DNA from: Bacteroidota bacterium
GTDB lineage: Bacteria > Bacteroidota > Bacteroidia > Flavobacteriales > Flavobacteriaceae
DNA length: 64,000 nt
Direction: 5' to 3'
Assembly: GCA_018829465.1 (NCBI GenBank)
Contig: JAHJTN010000006.1
Location: 1 to 64,000 of the forward strand
Shown piece by piece: positions 6,749 through 15,530 of this stretch (positions are counted from its first letter, which is position 1; each line of letters starts with the position of its first letter). The position numbers were made by a program, and so were the translations under genes. Under the pieces are notes generated by a model. The model searched no databases. It was not told the DNA's origin and saw nothing but the letters and a program-made list of their open reading frames with translations.

Positions 6749-7285
6749 ATGCCAGAAACCACTTCTACTAACGAAAATCGATTCAACAAGCTGATTTTAG
6801 TTTTGTCAATTGCGATCCCTTTGGCCGTAGCTGTTTTGTTTGGCGTCCGTATCCCGAATGTTGAACCACTCAGTTTTTTACCGCCTATTTACGCAAGCAT
6901 AAACGGCCTCACGGCTATACTTTTGGTGGTCGCATTTTGGGCTATCAAAAATAAAAAAGTTCGTTTGCACGAGCAACTCATGAAAGTATGTTTGGCGTTT
7001 TCTGCCCTCTTTTTAATTATGTACGTCGCTTACCACATGACGTCTGACCCCACACCATTCGGTGGTAAAGGCGCCATCAAAATGGTTTATTATGTGATTC
7101 TCATCTCACATATTTTACTTTCCATAGCCGTCATTCCGTTGGTGTTGTTTAGTTTTGTCCGTGCTTTAAATCAACGTTTTGACAAACACCGAAAAATAGC
7201 CCGTGTTACTTTGCCCATCTGGCTTTATGTAGCCATCACGGGTGTAGTGGTTTACTTGATGATTTCTCCGTATTACACCTCATAA
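6749..7285 (+). CDS. DUF420-like membrane protein
   Basis: A 178-residue protein with five predicted membrane helices. Conserved features include YHMTSDPTPFGGKG and the following ISHILLSIAVIPLVLFSF helix, with histidines that could bind heme. This is the DUF420/YozB-like family found next to oxidase and SCO genes in Bacteroidetes and Bacilli. Its biochemical role is not established; assembly or heme handling in respiration is inferred from context. Confidence 0.85.
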   Translation: MPETTSTNENRFNKLILVLSIAIPLAVAVLFGVRIPNVEPLSFLPPIYASINGLTAILLVVAFWAIKNKKVRLHEQLMKVCLAFSALFLIMYVAYHMTSDPTPFGGKGAIKMVYYVILISHILLSIAVIPLVLFSFVRALNQRFDKHRKIARVTLPIWLYVAITGVVVYLMISPYYTS

Positions 7286-7286
7286 A

Positions 7287-7526
7287 ATGCAAAAAAGAGC
7301 CTACATCTTTGTATTGACTGTATTGCTGCCGTTGTTCTCCGGCGCACAATGTGCCATGTGCAGAGCCGTTTTGGAATCTGAAGCCAACAAAGACACCGCA
7401 CAGGGCATTAACGATGGCATTGTGTACTTGATGTTGTTCCCGTATCTCCTCATTGGCGGCGTCTTGTTTTTTGTCATTCGCAGCTTTCGCAAAAAAAATC
7501 AAAGCCCGGTTGAAAAAACATCTTAG
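7287..7526 (+). CDS. small membrane protein with CxxC motif
   Basis: A 79-residue protein. An N-terminal signal-like helix (about 5-19) is followed at once by CAMC, two cysteines three residues apart on the periplasmic side. A second helix lies at about 46-65, followed by a basic cytoplasmic tail. The start is 1 bp after the preceding stop, so it closes the SCO operon. Small CxxC proteins at this place recur in flavobacterial oxidase clusters. A redox or metal role is plausible but unproven. Confidence 0.75.
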   Translation: MQKRAYIFVLTVLLPLFSGAQCAMCRAVLESEANKDTAQGINDGIVYLMLFPYLLIGGVLFFVIRSFRKKNQSPVEKTS

Positions 7527-7656
7527 TTTTAACAAAAAATTAAGTCGCCCCCTTGTAACATAACGCTTTCAAAATAGTCTTTTAGGGTAGAACTGTAATG
7601 TTTTCATCCTCATTGTCAGTTTTTCAATTTTGTGACATTAGCTAGATATCCAAATA

Positions 7657-8358
7657 ATGATTGAAATTAAAGATCTTCACAAATCCTATAAAATGGGAAG
7701 CAACTCGCTTCATGTTTTAAAAGGTATCAATTTTTCTGTAAAAGAAGGCGATTTTGTATCAATCATGGGATCGTCCGGTTCCGGAAAATCAACACTACTG
7801 AACATACTCGGCATTTTGGACGAAGCTGACAAAGGCGAATATTGGTTAGACGGGGTTTTGATAAAAAACCTCAACGAAAAAGTTGCCGCCCGATACCGAA
7901 ACAAATTCTTGGGATTTATCTTTCAGTCTTTCAACCTGATTAATTATAAAACCGCGCTAGAAAACGTTTCGCTGCCTTTATATTACCAAGGCGTCAAGAG
8001 TAAAGAACGCACAGAAAAAGCCATGCATTACCTAGACAAAGTAGGCTTGGCAAGTTGGTCACATCACACACCTAACGAGCTCTCCGGAGGACAAAAACAA
8101 CGTGTTGCCATTGCGCGAGCCCTAGCTTCCGATCCAAAAGTGCTTTTGGCAGACGAGCCTACAGGTGCTTTGGATTCTAAAACTTCATACGAAGTGATGG
8201 AAATTATCCAAAACATCAATGATGAAGGCAAAACCATCATAGTGGTGACACACGAACACGACATTGCGCAAATGACCAAACGCATCGTTCACTTAAAAGA
8301 CGGTTTGGTAACCGATGACACAGCTGTAAATCAAATAAGAGCTTCCGCCTATGTTTAG
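7657..8358 (+). CDS. ABC transporter ATP-binding protein (MacB/LolD type)
   Basis: A 233-residue ATPase with Walker A GSSGSGKST at 38-46, the Q-loop near FIFQSFNL, signature LSGGQKQR near 142, Walker B VLLADEP and the switch histidine in VVTHEHD. It energises the two FtsX-type permeases encoded immediately downstream. Such systems act as mechanotransmitters that drive a periplasmic adaptor rather than pulling substrate through the inner membrane. The gene overlaps the next by 8 bp. No clear TAnnTTTG promoter was found in the 130 bp upstream. Confidence 0.93.
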   Translation: MIEIKDLHKSYKMGSNSLHVLKGINFSVKEGDFVSIMGSSGSGKSTLLNILGILDEADKGEYWLDGVLIKNLNEKVAARYRNKFLGFIFQSFNLINYKTALENVSLPLYYQGVKSKERTEKAMHYLDKVGLASWSHHTPNELSGGQKQRVAIARALASDPKVLLADEPTGALDSKTSYEVMEIIQNINDEGKTIIVVTHEHDIAQMTKRIVHLKDGLVTDDTAVNQIRASAYV

Positions 8359-9595
8359 CCTGGACCGTTGGCAAGAAATTTTCCAAACCCTGTCTAAAAA
8401 CAAACTAAGGGCTTTTTTGACAGGTCTTTCCGTTTCCTCGGGTATTTTTATCCTTGTCATCTTGCTCGGTGTAAGCCGGGGCATGCAAAACGGCATCGAA
8501 AAAGAATTTCAGCAAGATGCCGTCACAGAAGTAGAGGTTTGGACGGGTACAACAACTGTAGGCTACAAAGGCATGAACCCCGGAAGAAGGGTGCAACTTG
8601 AAAACGAAGATTTTGAGTACACCACCCAGAAGTTTGGCGACCAAATTGACAGCAAATCAGGGTATTTTGGTCGTTGGGGTGCTATCATCAACTACAAAAA
8701 AGAGAATGGATCTTACGAATTTGCAGGCGTACACCCCGATTTTCAAAAAGTGGAAAACGCCACCATCATTTCCGGGCGATTTATCAATGCGTCAGATATA
8801 GAAGGTAATGACAAAGTAGCCGTCATTGGCAACCGCGTCAAACTGGATTTGTTTAAAGACAAAGATCCTATCGGCGAATACATCAATATTTCAAAAGTTC
8901 CTTTCAAGGTTGTCGGTGTTTATACCGATCCGGGAGGCGAACGCGAGGAAACGCGTGTCTATTTGCCACTGACAACTGCCCAAAGGGTTTTTAACGGAAA
9001 AAACCAGCTCCGAATGTTGTCTTTTACCATCAAACCGGCCGCCACTTTTGACGAAGCCGTTCAAAATGCCGCATTTCTATCTGACGGTTTGGAAAAATCA
9101 TTAAAACAAAGACACCTCGTCTCGCCCGATGATACCAGTGGGATTCGTGTTTTTGACACCTTAGAAGAGGCCAAAAGAATTTACGACTTGCTGAGTTATA
9201 TAGATTTGTTTTTTTGGATAGTTGGCATTTGTACCATCATAGCCGGCGTAGTGGGCGTTGGAAATATTATGCTGATTGTTGTCAAAGAGCGAACCAAAGA
9301 AATAGGTATCCGGAAAGCCATTGGTGCCCAACCCATGTCTATCATAGGGATGATTCTTCAGGAAGCTGTTTTTGTGACCTTTGTGGCCGGATTTTTCGGT
9401 CTTTTTGGAGGTCTCCTTTTGTTGGAAGTTGTGGGGCCGCAAATTCAAAGTGACTTTTTTGCAAACCCGGAAGTGGATATGAATGTGGCTCTGAGCACCA
9501 TCGTCATCTTAATCATAGCCGGCGCCCTAGCCGGTTTTTTCCCTGCTTACAGGGCCGCCAAAATAAAACCCATAATAGCCTTGCGCGATGAGTAA
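8351..9595 (+). CDS. MacB-like ABC permease (first)
   Basis: A 414-residue permease. The N-terminal helix (about 16-38) is followed by a large periplasmic domain (about 40-275) of the MacB core type. Three C-terminal FtsX helices follow (about 285-310, 330-360 and 380-400). The motif NIMLIVVKERTKEIGIRKAIGA marks the coupling region. Overlaps its neighbours by 8 bp on each side, so it is translationally coupled. Together with the second permease it probably forms a heterodimer. Confidence 0.92.
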   Translation: MFSLDRWQEIFQTLSKNKLRAFLTGLSVSSGIFILVILLGVSRGMQNGIEKEFQQDAVTEVEVWTGTTTVGYKGMNPGRRVQLENEDFEYTTQKFGDQIDSKSGYFGRWGAIINYKKENGSYEFAGVHPDFQKVENATIISGRFINASDIEGNDKVAVIGNRVKLDLFKDKDPIGEYINISKVPFKVVGVYTDPGGEREETRVYLPLTTAQRVFNGKNQLRMLSFTIKPAATFDEAVQNAAFLSDGLEKSLKQRHLVSPDDTSGIRVFDTLEEAKRIYDLLSYIDLFFWIVGICTIIAGVVGVGNIMLIVVKERTKEIGIRKAIGAQPMSIIGMILQEAVFVTFVAGFFGLFGGLLLLEVVGPQIQSDFFANPEVDMNVALSTIVILIIAGALAGFFPAYRAAKIKPIIALRDE

Positions 9596-10862
9596 TCTGT
9601 TTAACAAAGAAAGTTGGAACGAAATCTTGGAGGCACTTAGTGCCAATTGGTTCCGTACGCTGTTGACAGCCTTCGGCGTGTTTTGGGGTATTTTTATTTT
9701 GGTAATTTTGCTGGCAGCCGGAAAAGGATTGGAAAACGGTGTAAAACAAGGATTTTCGGGTATTGCCACCAACACCGCTTTTATGTGGACACAGCAAACT
9801 TCTAAACCCTTCAAAGGCATGCCCGAAGGCAGAAGATTTAATTATAGAAATGGTGACGTGCCTGCACTGTGGGAAAAATTTCCCGATTTACGCTTCATCT
9901 CTCCCAGAAACCAATTGGGGGGTTGGCAAGGTGCCAACAACGTCATTAGGGGGCTCAAAACCGGTGCGTTTACGGTTTATGGCGACATGCCGGAATTCAT
10001 CAACCAGCAACCCATGGACATCATAGAGGGACGTTTCATCAACCAAAACGACATCAAAGAAAACAGAAAAGTTGCGGTCATCGGGCAAGGCGTCATAGAC
10101 GGATTGTATGAGAAAGGCGAACCGGTTATCGGGTCTTACATTAAAATTAACGGTGTGAATTTTTCGGTAGTTGGTGTTTACAAGAAAAAAGGAAACTCTG
10201 GCGGTAACCAAGAAGAAGGAATGAAAGATATTTTTACACCTTTTACCACTTTTCAGCGCGCTTTCAACTTTGGAGATATTGTTGGTTGGATGGCCATAAC
10301 CGCTAAAGATAACGCGTCAATAACCGAGCTTCTGCCCCAGATTAAAGACGTGCTCAAAAGCAGACACAAAATTCATCCGGATGATGACCGAGCCATTGGC
10401 AGTTTTGACCTTTATCAAGAATTCAGCAAAGTCAATGGTCTTTTTACCATATTGGGAGTCATTTCCTACTTCGTAGGCATTTTGATTTTGATTTCCGGTG
10501 TCATCGGGATTGGTAATATTATGTTGATTGTCGTTAAAGAACGTACCAAAGAGATTGGCGTGCGACGTGCTTTGGGTGCTACGCCTTGGGATATTCGCAG
10601 TCAAATTTTACTGGAAGCCATTTTCCTGACCATTATATCCGGAATGGCCGGGATTGCATTGGCATCCGGATTGCTAAAAATCATCGAGATACTCATGCGC
10701 GGCATGGACACATCCGAAATGATGTTTGCCAACCCGAGCGTTGGCTTGGGTGTAGTCATCGCTGCACTACTTATTTTGATTGTTTCCGGGCTGTTTGCCG
10801 GCATGATTCCGGCCCAGATTGCCATCAAAGTCAAACCCGTGGATGCTTTAAGAACAGAATAA
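9588..10862 (+). CDS. MacB-like ABC permease (second)
   Basis: A 424-residue paralogue of the preceding permease with the same architecture: N-terminal helix, periplasmic MacB core domain and three C-terminal FtsX helices. It carries the corresponding segment NIMLIVVKERTKEIGVRRALGA, one of the most conserved parts between the two. Tandem paired permeases argue for an obligate heterodimer. Followed by an adaptor gene after 33 bp. Confidence 0.92.
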   Translation: MSNLFNKESWNEILEALSANWFRTLLTAFGVFWGIFILVILLAAGKGLENGVKQGFSGIATNTAFMWTQQTSKPFKGMPEGRRFNYRNGDVPALWEKFPDLRFISPRNQLGGWQGANNVIRGLKTGAFTVYGDMPEFINQQPMDIIEGRFINQNDIKENRKVAVIGQGVIDGLYEKGEPVIGSYIKINGVNFSVVGVYKKKGNSGGNQEEGMKDIFTPFTTFQRAFNFGDIVGWMAITAKDNASITELLPQIKDVLKSRHKIHPDDDRAIGSFDLYQEFSKVNGLFTILGVISYFVGILILISGVIGIGNIMLIVVKERTKEIGVRRALGATPWDIRSQILLEAIFLTIISGMAGIALASGLLKIIEILMRGMDTSEMMFANPSVGLGVVIAALLILIVSGLFAGMIPAQIAIKVKPVDALRTE

Positions 10863-10895
10863 AACTAAAACAACTTTATTTAATATTTGATTACA

Positions 10896-12011
10896 ATGAA
10901 AAAAACCATTACAACCATAGTACTTTTGTTAGTCACGGTTCTGTTTGTAGGTTCGCTGTACTATTTGTACACCAAAAACAAACAATCGCCTGTTGTGTTT
11001 GAAACAGAGCAACCCGGGATGCAGACTATTGTAGAAAAAACCATATCCACAGGAAGCATCGTGCCCAAAGAAGAAGTTTTAATCAAACCAAACATTTCCG
11101 GTATCATCCAAGAAGTATATGTAGTGGCCGGAGAGTTGGTAAAATCGGGCGATTTGATTGCCAAAATCAGGGTGGTGCCAAACGTATCCAACCTCAACAA
11201 TGCCAAAGCACAGGTTGAATCTGCAAAAATTGACTTAGACAACCAAACAAAGATTTTTAATCGTCAAAAATCGCTAATTGACAAAGGTGTGATTTCGCAA
11301 AACGATTTTGACAATGCGTTGGCCGCTTATGAGCAGTCTAAACAAACCTATGAAACCGCCTTAGAAAATTATGAAATCGTGCGCACCGGCACTGCCAAAG
11401 GCTATGAAACCGCCGCCAATACGATGATTCGCGCTACCGTATCGGGCATGGTGCTGGAGGTACCCGTAAAAGTTGGCAATCAGGTTATTGAGAGCAACAA
11501 TTTTAACGAAGGTACTACCATTGCAAGTATTGCAGATATCAACAAGATGGAATTTGTAGGAAAAGTGGACGAGTCTGAAGTGGGTAAAATAAAAGAAGGG
11601 CTGCCTTTAGAAATAACGGTTGGTGCTATTGAAAATAAAAAATTTGATGCCATTTTGGAATACATCGCACCCAAAGGTTTGGAAGAAAACGGCGCCATCC
11701 AATTTGAAATAAAAGGATCTGTAAAGTTGAGTGAAGACGTATTTATCCGTGCCGGACTCAGCGCCAATGCTTCTATCATTTTAAACAAAGCCGACAGTGT
11801 TTTGGCTGTACGGGAAGCCGTTTTACAGTTTGACCCGGAAACCAACAAACCATTTGTAGAAATCCAAACAGGCGAGCAACAATTTGAAAAAAGAGAAGTT
11901 GAGCTCGGCATCTCGGATGGCATACAAGTAGAAGTAAAGAAAGGTTTATCTAAATCAGATAAAATTAAAGTATGGAACACGGTACAGATGGGTAAAGTCT
12001 TCACAAATTAA
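10896..12011 (+). CDS. periplasmic adaptor subunit (HlyD/MacA type), first
   Basis: A 371-residue membrane fusion protein. It has an N-terminal anchor helix (about 7-26), a lipoyl-like half motif (VLIKPNISGIIQEVYVVAGE), an alpha-helical hairpin at about 110-175 (IDLDNQTKIFNRQKSLIDKG), a second lipoyl half, and a beta-barrel domain. It links the MacB permeases to the outer membrane channel. The ATG at 10896 is preferred to a TTG three codons upstream. The operon encodes a second adaptor after tolC. Confidence 0.9.
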   Translation: MKKTITTIVLLLVTVLFVGSLYYLYTKNKQSPVVFETEQPGMQTIVEKTISTGSIVPKEEVLIKPNISGIIQEVYVVAGELVKSGDLIAKIRVVPNVSNLNNAKAQVESAKIDLDNQTKIFNRQKSLIDKGVISQNDFDNALAAYEQSKQTYETALENYEIVRTGTAKGYETAANTMIRATVSGMVLEVPVKVGNQVIESNNFNEGTTIASIADINKMEFVGKVDESEVGKIKEGLPLEITVGAIENKKFDAILEYIAPKGLEENGAIQFEIKGSVKLSEDVFIRAGLSANASIILNKADSVLAVREAVLQFDPETNKPFVEIQTGEQQFEKREVELGISDGIQVEVKKGLSKSDKIKVWNTVQMGKVFTN

Positions 12012-12034
12012 TTTACATTTACACACAATTTAGC

Positions 12035-13474
12035 ATGATCATGATCAATAGAATACTCATTTTCACGGTTACTTTTTTTGTATTCGGCTTCGCACAAGCC
12101 CAAACAAAAAAATGGACTTTAAGGGAAGCCGTTCAATATGCTTTGGACAATAACATCACTGTTAAGCAGACCGAATTGGACATGGAAAACACTAAGATTT
12201 CCAAAAAAGACGCCTTTGGCAATTTCCTGCCATCTATCAATGCCAACACATCGCACCAATGGTCAATCGGTTTGAACCAAAACATTACTACAGGTTTGTT
12301 GGAAAATCAAACCACACAGTTTACCTCCGTAGGCGTCAATGCCAACATGCTGATTTTTGACGGTTTGCGAAACTTTAACACGCTTCACAGGGCCAATTTG
12401 GCTATACTGGCCAACCAATTGCAGTTGGATAAGATTAAAGACGATATTTCACTGCTCGTGGTCAATTCATTTTTGCAAATTGTATTTAACCGCGAATCGC
12501 TCAACACTTTGCTTTATCAAAACCAAGTGACAGAAGAGCAAGTGCAACGCACTACGGAACTCGTAGAAGCCGGTGCTGCACCGCGCGGCGATTTGTTAGA
12601 CATTCAGGCTACTAACGCCACCGAAAAACAACGCATCATTGCTGCGGAGAATACGCTCAAACTGTCTAAAATTTCATTGGCACAATTACTGCTCATCAAA
12701 GATTACGAAAACTTCGAGATTCAAGATGAAGAATTTCTAATTCCTCCACCCGACATGCTTGCACAAAATCCGGGTGAAATATTTGAATCGGCCAAGGAAT
12801 TGCGTTCAGAAATTAAATTAGCCGAAGCCAATGTGGACGTAGCCGAAAAAGATTTGGCAATTTCCAGAGGCGCCAGCTACCCAACCATTAGTTTGTTTTA
12901 CAATTACAACACCAGGGCTTCGAGTGCCGACATTTTTGGTGGCGTTTTGCCGGACACAGAAAATCCTTTTTCGCAAATTGGGTTTGTTGAAGGCACCAAC
13001 GAACGCGTGTTGACACCCAATTTTAACCGCTTTACCGTAGGTCCCGAAAATCTAATAGACCAGTTTACACGTAATGACGGACATTCAATAGGTTTTCAGC
13101 TTAGCGTGCCTGTTTTTAACGGATTCCAAACGGCTAACAGCATCAAGCGGAGTAAAATAAATTTGGAACGCGCCAAAAACCAATTGGAGCAGGACAAACT
13201 CGATTTGGAATCCAATGTGTACCAAGCCTATTTTGATGCCGAAAGTGCCTATAAATCATACGAGGCTGCGCAGCGTGCCTTCGAGGCCAGAACCTTGGCT
13301 TTTGACTATTCTCAAGAACGATTCAACGTGGGTTTGATGAATGCTTTTGACTACCTTCAGGCAAAGTCGGCACTCGAAACGGCAGAATCAGAAGTCATTC
13401 GCTCTAAGTTTGATTATGTTTTCAAACTGAAAGTTTTGGAATTCTTTTTTGGTATTCCTTTTGATAAATTGTAA
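12035..13474 (+). CDS. TolC family outer membrane channel
   Basis: A 479-residue outer membrane efflux protein. A signal peptide (about 1-21, ending FAQAQ) is followed by the duplicated TolC helical architecture: WTLREAVQYALDNN at the start, and a second half with FQLSVPVFNGFQTANSIKRSK and the coiled RFNVGLMNAFDYLQAKSAL. It forms the exit duct of the adjacent MacAB-like pump. Two in-frame ATGs (12035 and 12041) are possible starts. Confidence 0.93.
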   Translation: MIMINRILIFTVTFFVFGFAQAQTKKWTLREAVQYALDNNITVKQTELDMENTKISKKDAFGNFLPSINANTSHQWSIGLNQNITTGLLENQTTQFTSVGVNANMLIFDGLRNFNTLHRANLAILANQLQLDKIKDDISLLVVNSFLQIVFNRESLNTLLYQNQVTEEQVQRTTELVEAGAAPRGDLLDIQATNATEKQRIIAAENTLKLSKISLAQLLLIKDYENFEIQDEEFLIPPPDMLAQNPGEIFESAKELRSEIKLAEANVDVAEKDLAISRGASYPTISLFYNYNTRASSADIFGGVLPDTENPFSQIGFVEGTNERVLTPNFNRFTVGPENLIDQFTRNDGHSIGFQLSVPVFNGFQTANSIKRSKINLERAKNQLEQDKLDLESNVYQAYFDAESAYKSYEAAQRAFEARTLAFDYSQERFNVGLMNAFDYLQAKSALETAESEVIRSKFDYVFKLKVLEFFFGIPFDKL

Positions 13475-13515
13475 ACAACTTCTTTTATTGCCATCATCGA
13501 AGTATTCATAGCTAC

Positions 13516-13531
13516 TAATTTTGTAATTTTG
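13516..13531 (+). promoter_or_regulatory. two adjacent TAATTTTG promoter-like motifs
   Basis: TAATTTTG at 13516-13523 and again at 13524-13531, 26 bp before the second adaptor gene. Each matches TAnnTTTG, but there is no convincing -33 element. They could give the second adaptor its own transcript. Confidence 0.3.
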
Positions 13532-13556
13532 CTCATCATTCGGAAAAAATTCAAAC

Positions 13557-14846
13557 ATGTCTAAAAAAACTATCTACATTGTATTGGGCGCAGTCGTATT
13601 ATTGATTGTTATCTTAATCGGCGGAAAAAAAGCAGGACTGTTTGGAAAATCCGGAGACTTTAAAGAGGTTGAGGTAGAAAAAATTGCCCGTAGAACCATA
13701 CAGCAAACCGTTTCTGCTACAGGTAAAATACAACCTACCGTAGAGGTGAAAATATCAGCCGAAGTTTCGGGCGAAATTATAGAATTGCCCATTCAAGAAG
13801 GGCAACAAGTAAAAAAAGGTGAACTGTTGGTTAAGATTAATCCCGATTTGTTTCAATCAGCACTTGCCCGTACGCAGGCTTCACTGCTCAATGTGAAATC
13901 TAACCTGGCGCAAGCAGAAGCCAACCTAAAAGAAGCAGAAGCCAACTATCAGCGAAACGAAGGATTGTTTAAAAAAGGGGTCATTTCTGCCTCAGAGTGG
14001 GACAGGATTGTAGCCGCTCGTGATGCTGCCATGGCAACCAAAGAATCGGCCCGATACAATGTCCAAAGTTCGGCTGCAACCGTCAAAGAAGCGCAAGACA
14101 ATTTGATTAGAACCAATATCTACGCCCCGATGGATGGCACCATCTCTAAACTGGATGTTGAACTCGGCGAACGTGTGGTTGGTACACAACAGTTTGAAGG
14201 CACCGAAATTTTAAGGGTTGCCAACCTGAGCAAAATGGAAGTTTTGGCCGAGGTAAACGAGAATGATATTGTGAAAATTTCTTTGGGCGACACAGCCATA
14301 GTAGAAGTAGATGCCTATCTGAAAAGAGAATTCATCGGTATTGTTTCTAACATTGCCAACACCGCCATCAATACCACCAGCGTAGATCAGATAACAAACT
14401 TCGAAGTAAAGGTCAATATTCTTCCCGAGTCTTATGCCGATTTAACCGTTGGAAAACCTGAAAATTTTTCACCATTTCGCCCGGGAATGACTGCCACGGT
14501 TGATATCATCACCGAGAAAAAGACAAATGTATTGACGGTTCCTATCAGTGCTGTAGTGGTTCGTACAGACACTTCATCCACTAAAAAAACAGGAACCCCC
14601 ACACTGGCCAATACCGCCAACAAAGCTGCTGGAGAAGAGCGCTTTGAGTGTGTCTTTGTAAAAATTGGAGAAACAGCCAAACTAAAAGTGGTAAAAACCG
14701 GCATACAAGACAACACTTACATCGAAATTGCTTCAGGTCTTGACGACGAATCCGATGTAATTACCGGACCCTACAACGTGGTCACCAAATTGCTAAGCCC
14801 GAACGACAAAGTAGCTATCAAGCAGGTAGAGAAATCCAAAGAATAA
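13557..14846 (+). CDS. periplasmic adaptor subunit (HlyD/MacA type), second
   Basis: A 429-residue membrane fusion protein. It has an N-terminal helix (about 5-23), lipoyl half motif VKISAEVSGEIIELPIQEGQ, a coiled-coil hairpin with repeats of alanine, glutamate and asparagine (LAQAEANLKEAEANYQRNE), a second lipoyl half (IYAPMDGTISKLDVELGERV), and a membrane-proximal domain. It is more MacA-like than the first adaptor, with the longer C-terminal domain. The 82-bp gap after tolC suggests partly separate expression. It ends 2 bp before tsaB. Confidence 0.9.
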   Translation: MSKKTIYIVLGAVVLLIVILIGGKKAGLFGKSGDFKEVEVEKIARRTIQQTVSATGKIQPTVEVKISAEVSGEIIELPIQEGQQVKKGELLVKINPDLFQSALARTQASLLNVKSNLAQAEANLKEAEANYQRNEGLFKKGVISASEWDRIVAARDAAMATKESARYNVQSSAATVKEAQDNLIRTNIYAPMDGTISKLDVELGERVVGTQQFEGTEILRVANLSKMEVLAEVNENDIVKISLGDTAIVEVDAYLKREFIGIVSNIANTAINTTSVDQITNFEVKVNILPESYADLTVGKPENFSPFRPGMTATVDIITEKKTNVLTVPISAVVVRTDTSSTKKTGTPTLANTANKAAGEERFECVFVKIGETAKLKVVKTGIQDNTYIEIASGLDDESDVITGPYNVVTKLLSPNDKVAIKQVEKSKE

Positions 14847-14848
14847 AA

Positions 14849-15520
14849 ATGTCGCTTGTTCTCAACATTGAAACAGCTACTAAAAATTGCTCTGTTTGTC
14901 TTGCAGAATCTGGCAACATCATCTCATACAAAGAATCTGCCTCTGAACAATACCAACACGGCGAATTACTGCATCACTACATCAAAGCTTGTTTAGCAGA
15001 TGCACAATGTGACTTTTCGGCATTGGATGCAGTCGCCATCAGCAAAGGCCCCGGATCCTATACGGGTCTTCGCATAGGTGTATCTGCCGCTAAAGGCTAC
15101 TGTTTTGCACTTGACATTCCTTTGATAGCTGTAAACACGTTGGATATACTGGCAAAGCGCCATCCGATTGCAACGGGCTATATGGTGCCGATGCTCGATG
15201 CACGTAGAATGGAAGTGTATGCAAAAGTACTTGACCATCACGGTTCTGAAATACGAGAAACAAGAGCAGAAATACTCACTGAAGAAAGTTTTACGCCCTA
15301 TTTAGAGAAAGATACGGTTTACTTCTTAGGCGACGGCGTTTCAAAATGGAAGACCATTTGTACACATACAAATGCCGTATATCTGGATATACTATATCCA
15401 TCTGCGAGGACGATGTGCGTGCTTTCACATCAAAAATTTGTATCTAAAATCTTTGAGAATGTTGCCTATTTTGAGCCTTACTATTTAAAAGAGTTTATCG
15501 GCTTGCAAAAAAAGAGGTAA
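14849..15520 (+). CDS. tsaB: tRNA threonylcarbamoyladenosine biosynthesis protein TsaB
   Basis: A 223-residue ASKHA-fold protein. The N-terminal LNIETATKNCSVCLAE and the hallmark SKGPGSYTGLRIGVSAAKG (about 65-83) identify TsaB, the partner of TsaD in making the universal t6A base at position 37 of ANN-decoding tRNAs. It starts 2 bp after the adaptor gene, so it probably shares its transcript. It converges on the DUF255 gene with an 10-bp gap, and no terminator hairpin is visible there. Confidence 0.93.
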   Translation: MSLVLNIETATKNCSVCLAESGNIISYKESASEQYQHGELLHHYIKACLADAQCDFSALDAVAISKGPGSYTGLRIGVSAAKGYCFALDIPLIAVNTLDILAKRHPIATGYMVPMLDARRMEVYAKVLDHHGSEIRETRAEILTEESFTPYLEKDTVYFLGDGVSKWKTICTHTNAVYLDILYPSARTMCVLSHQKFVSKIFENVAYFEPYYLKEFIGLQKKR

Positions 15521-15530
15521 ACGATTCTAC

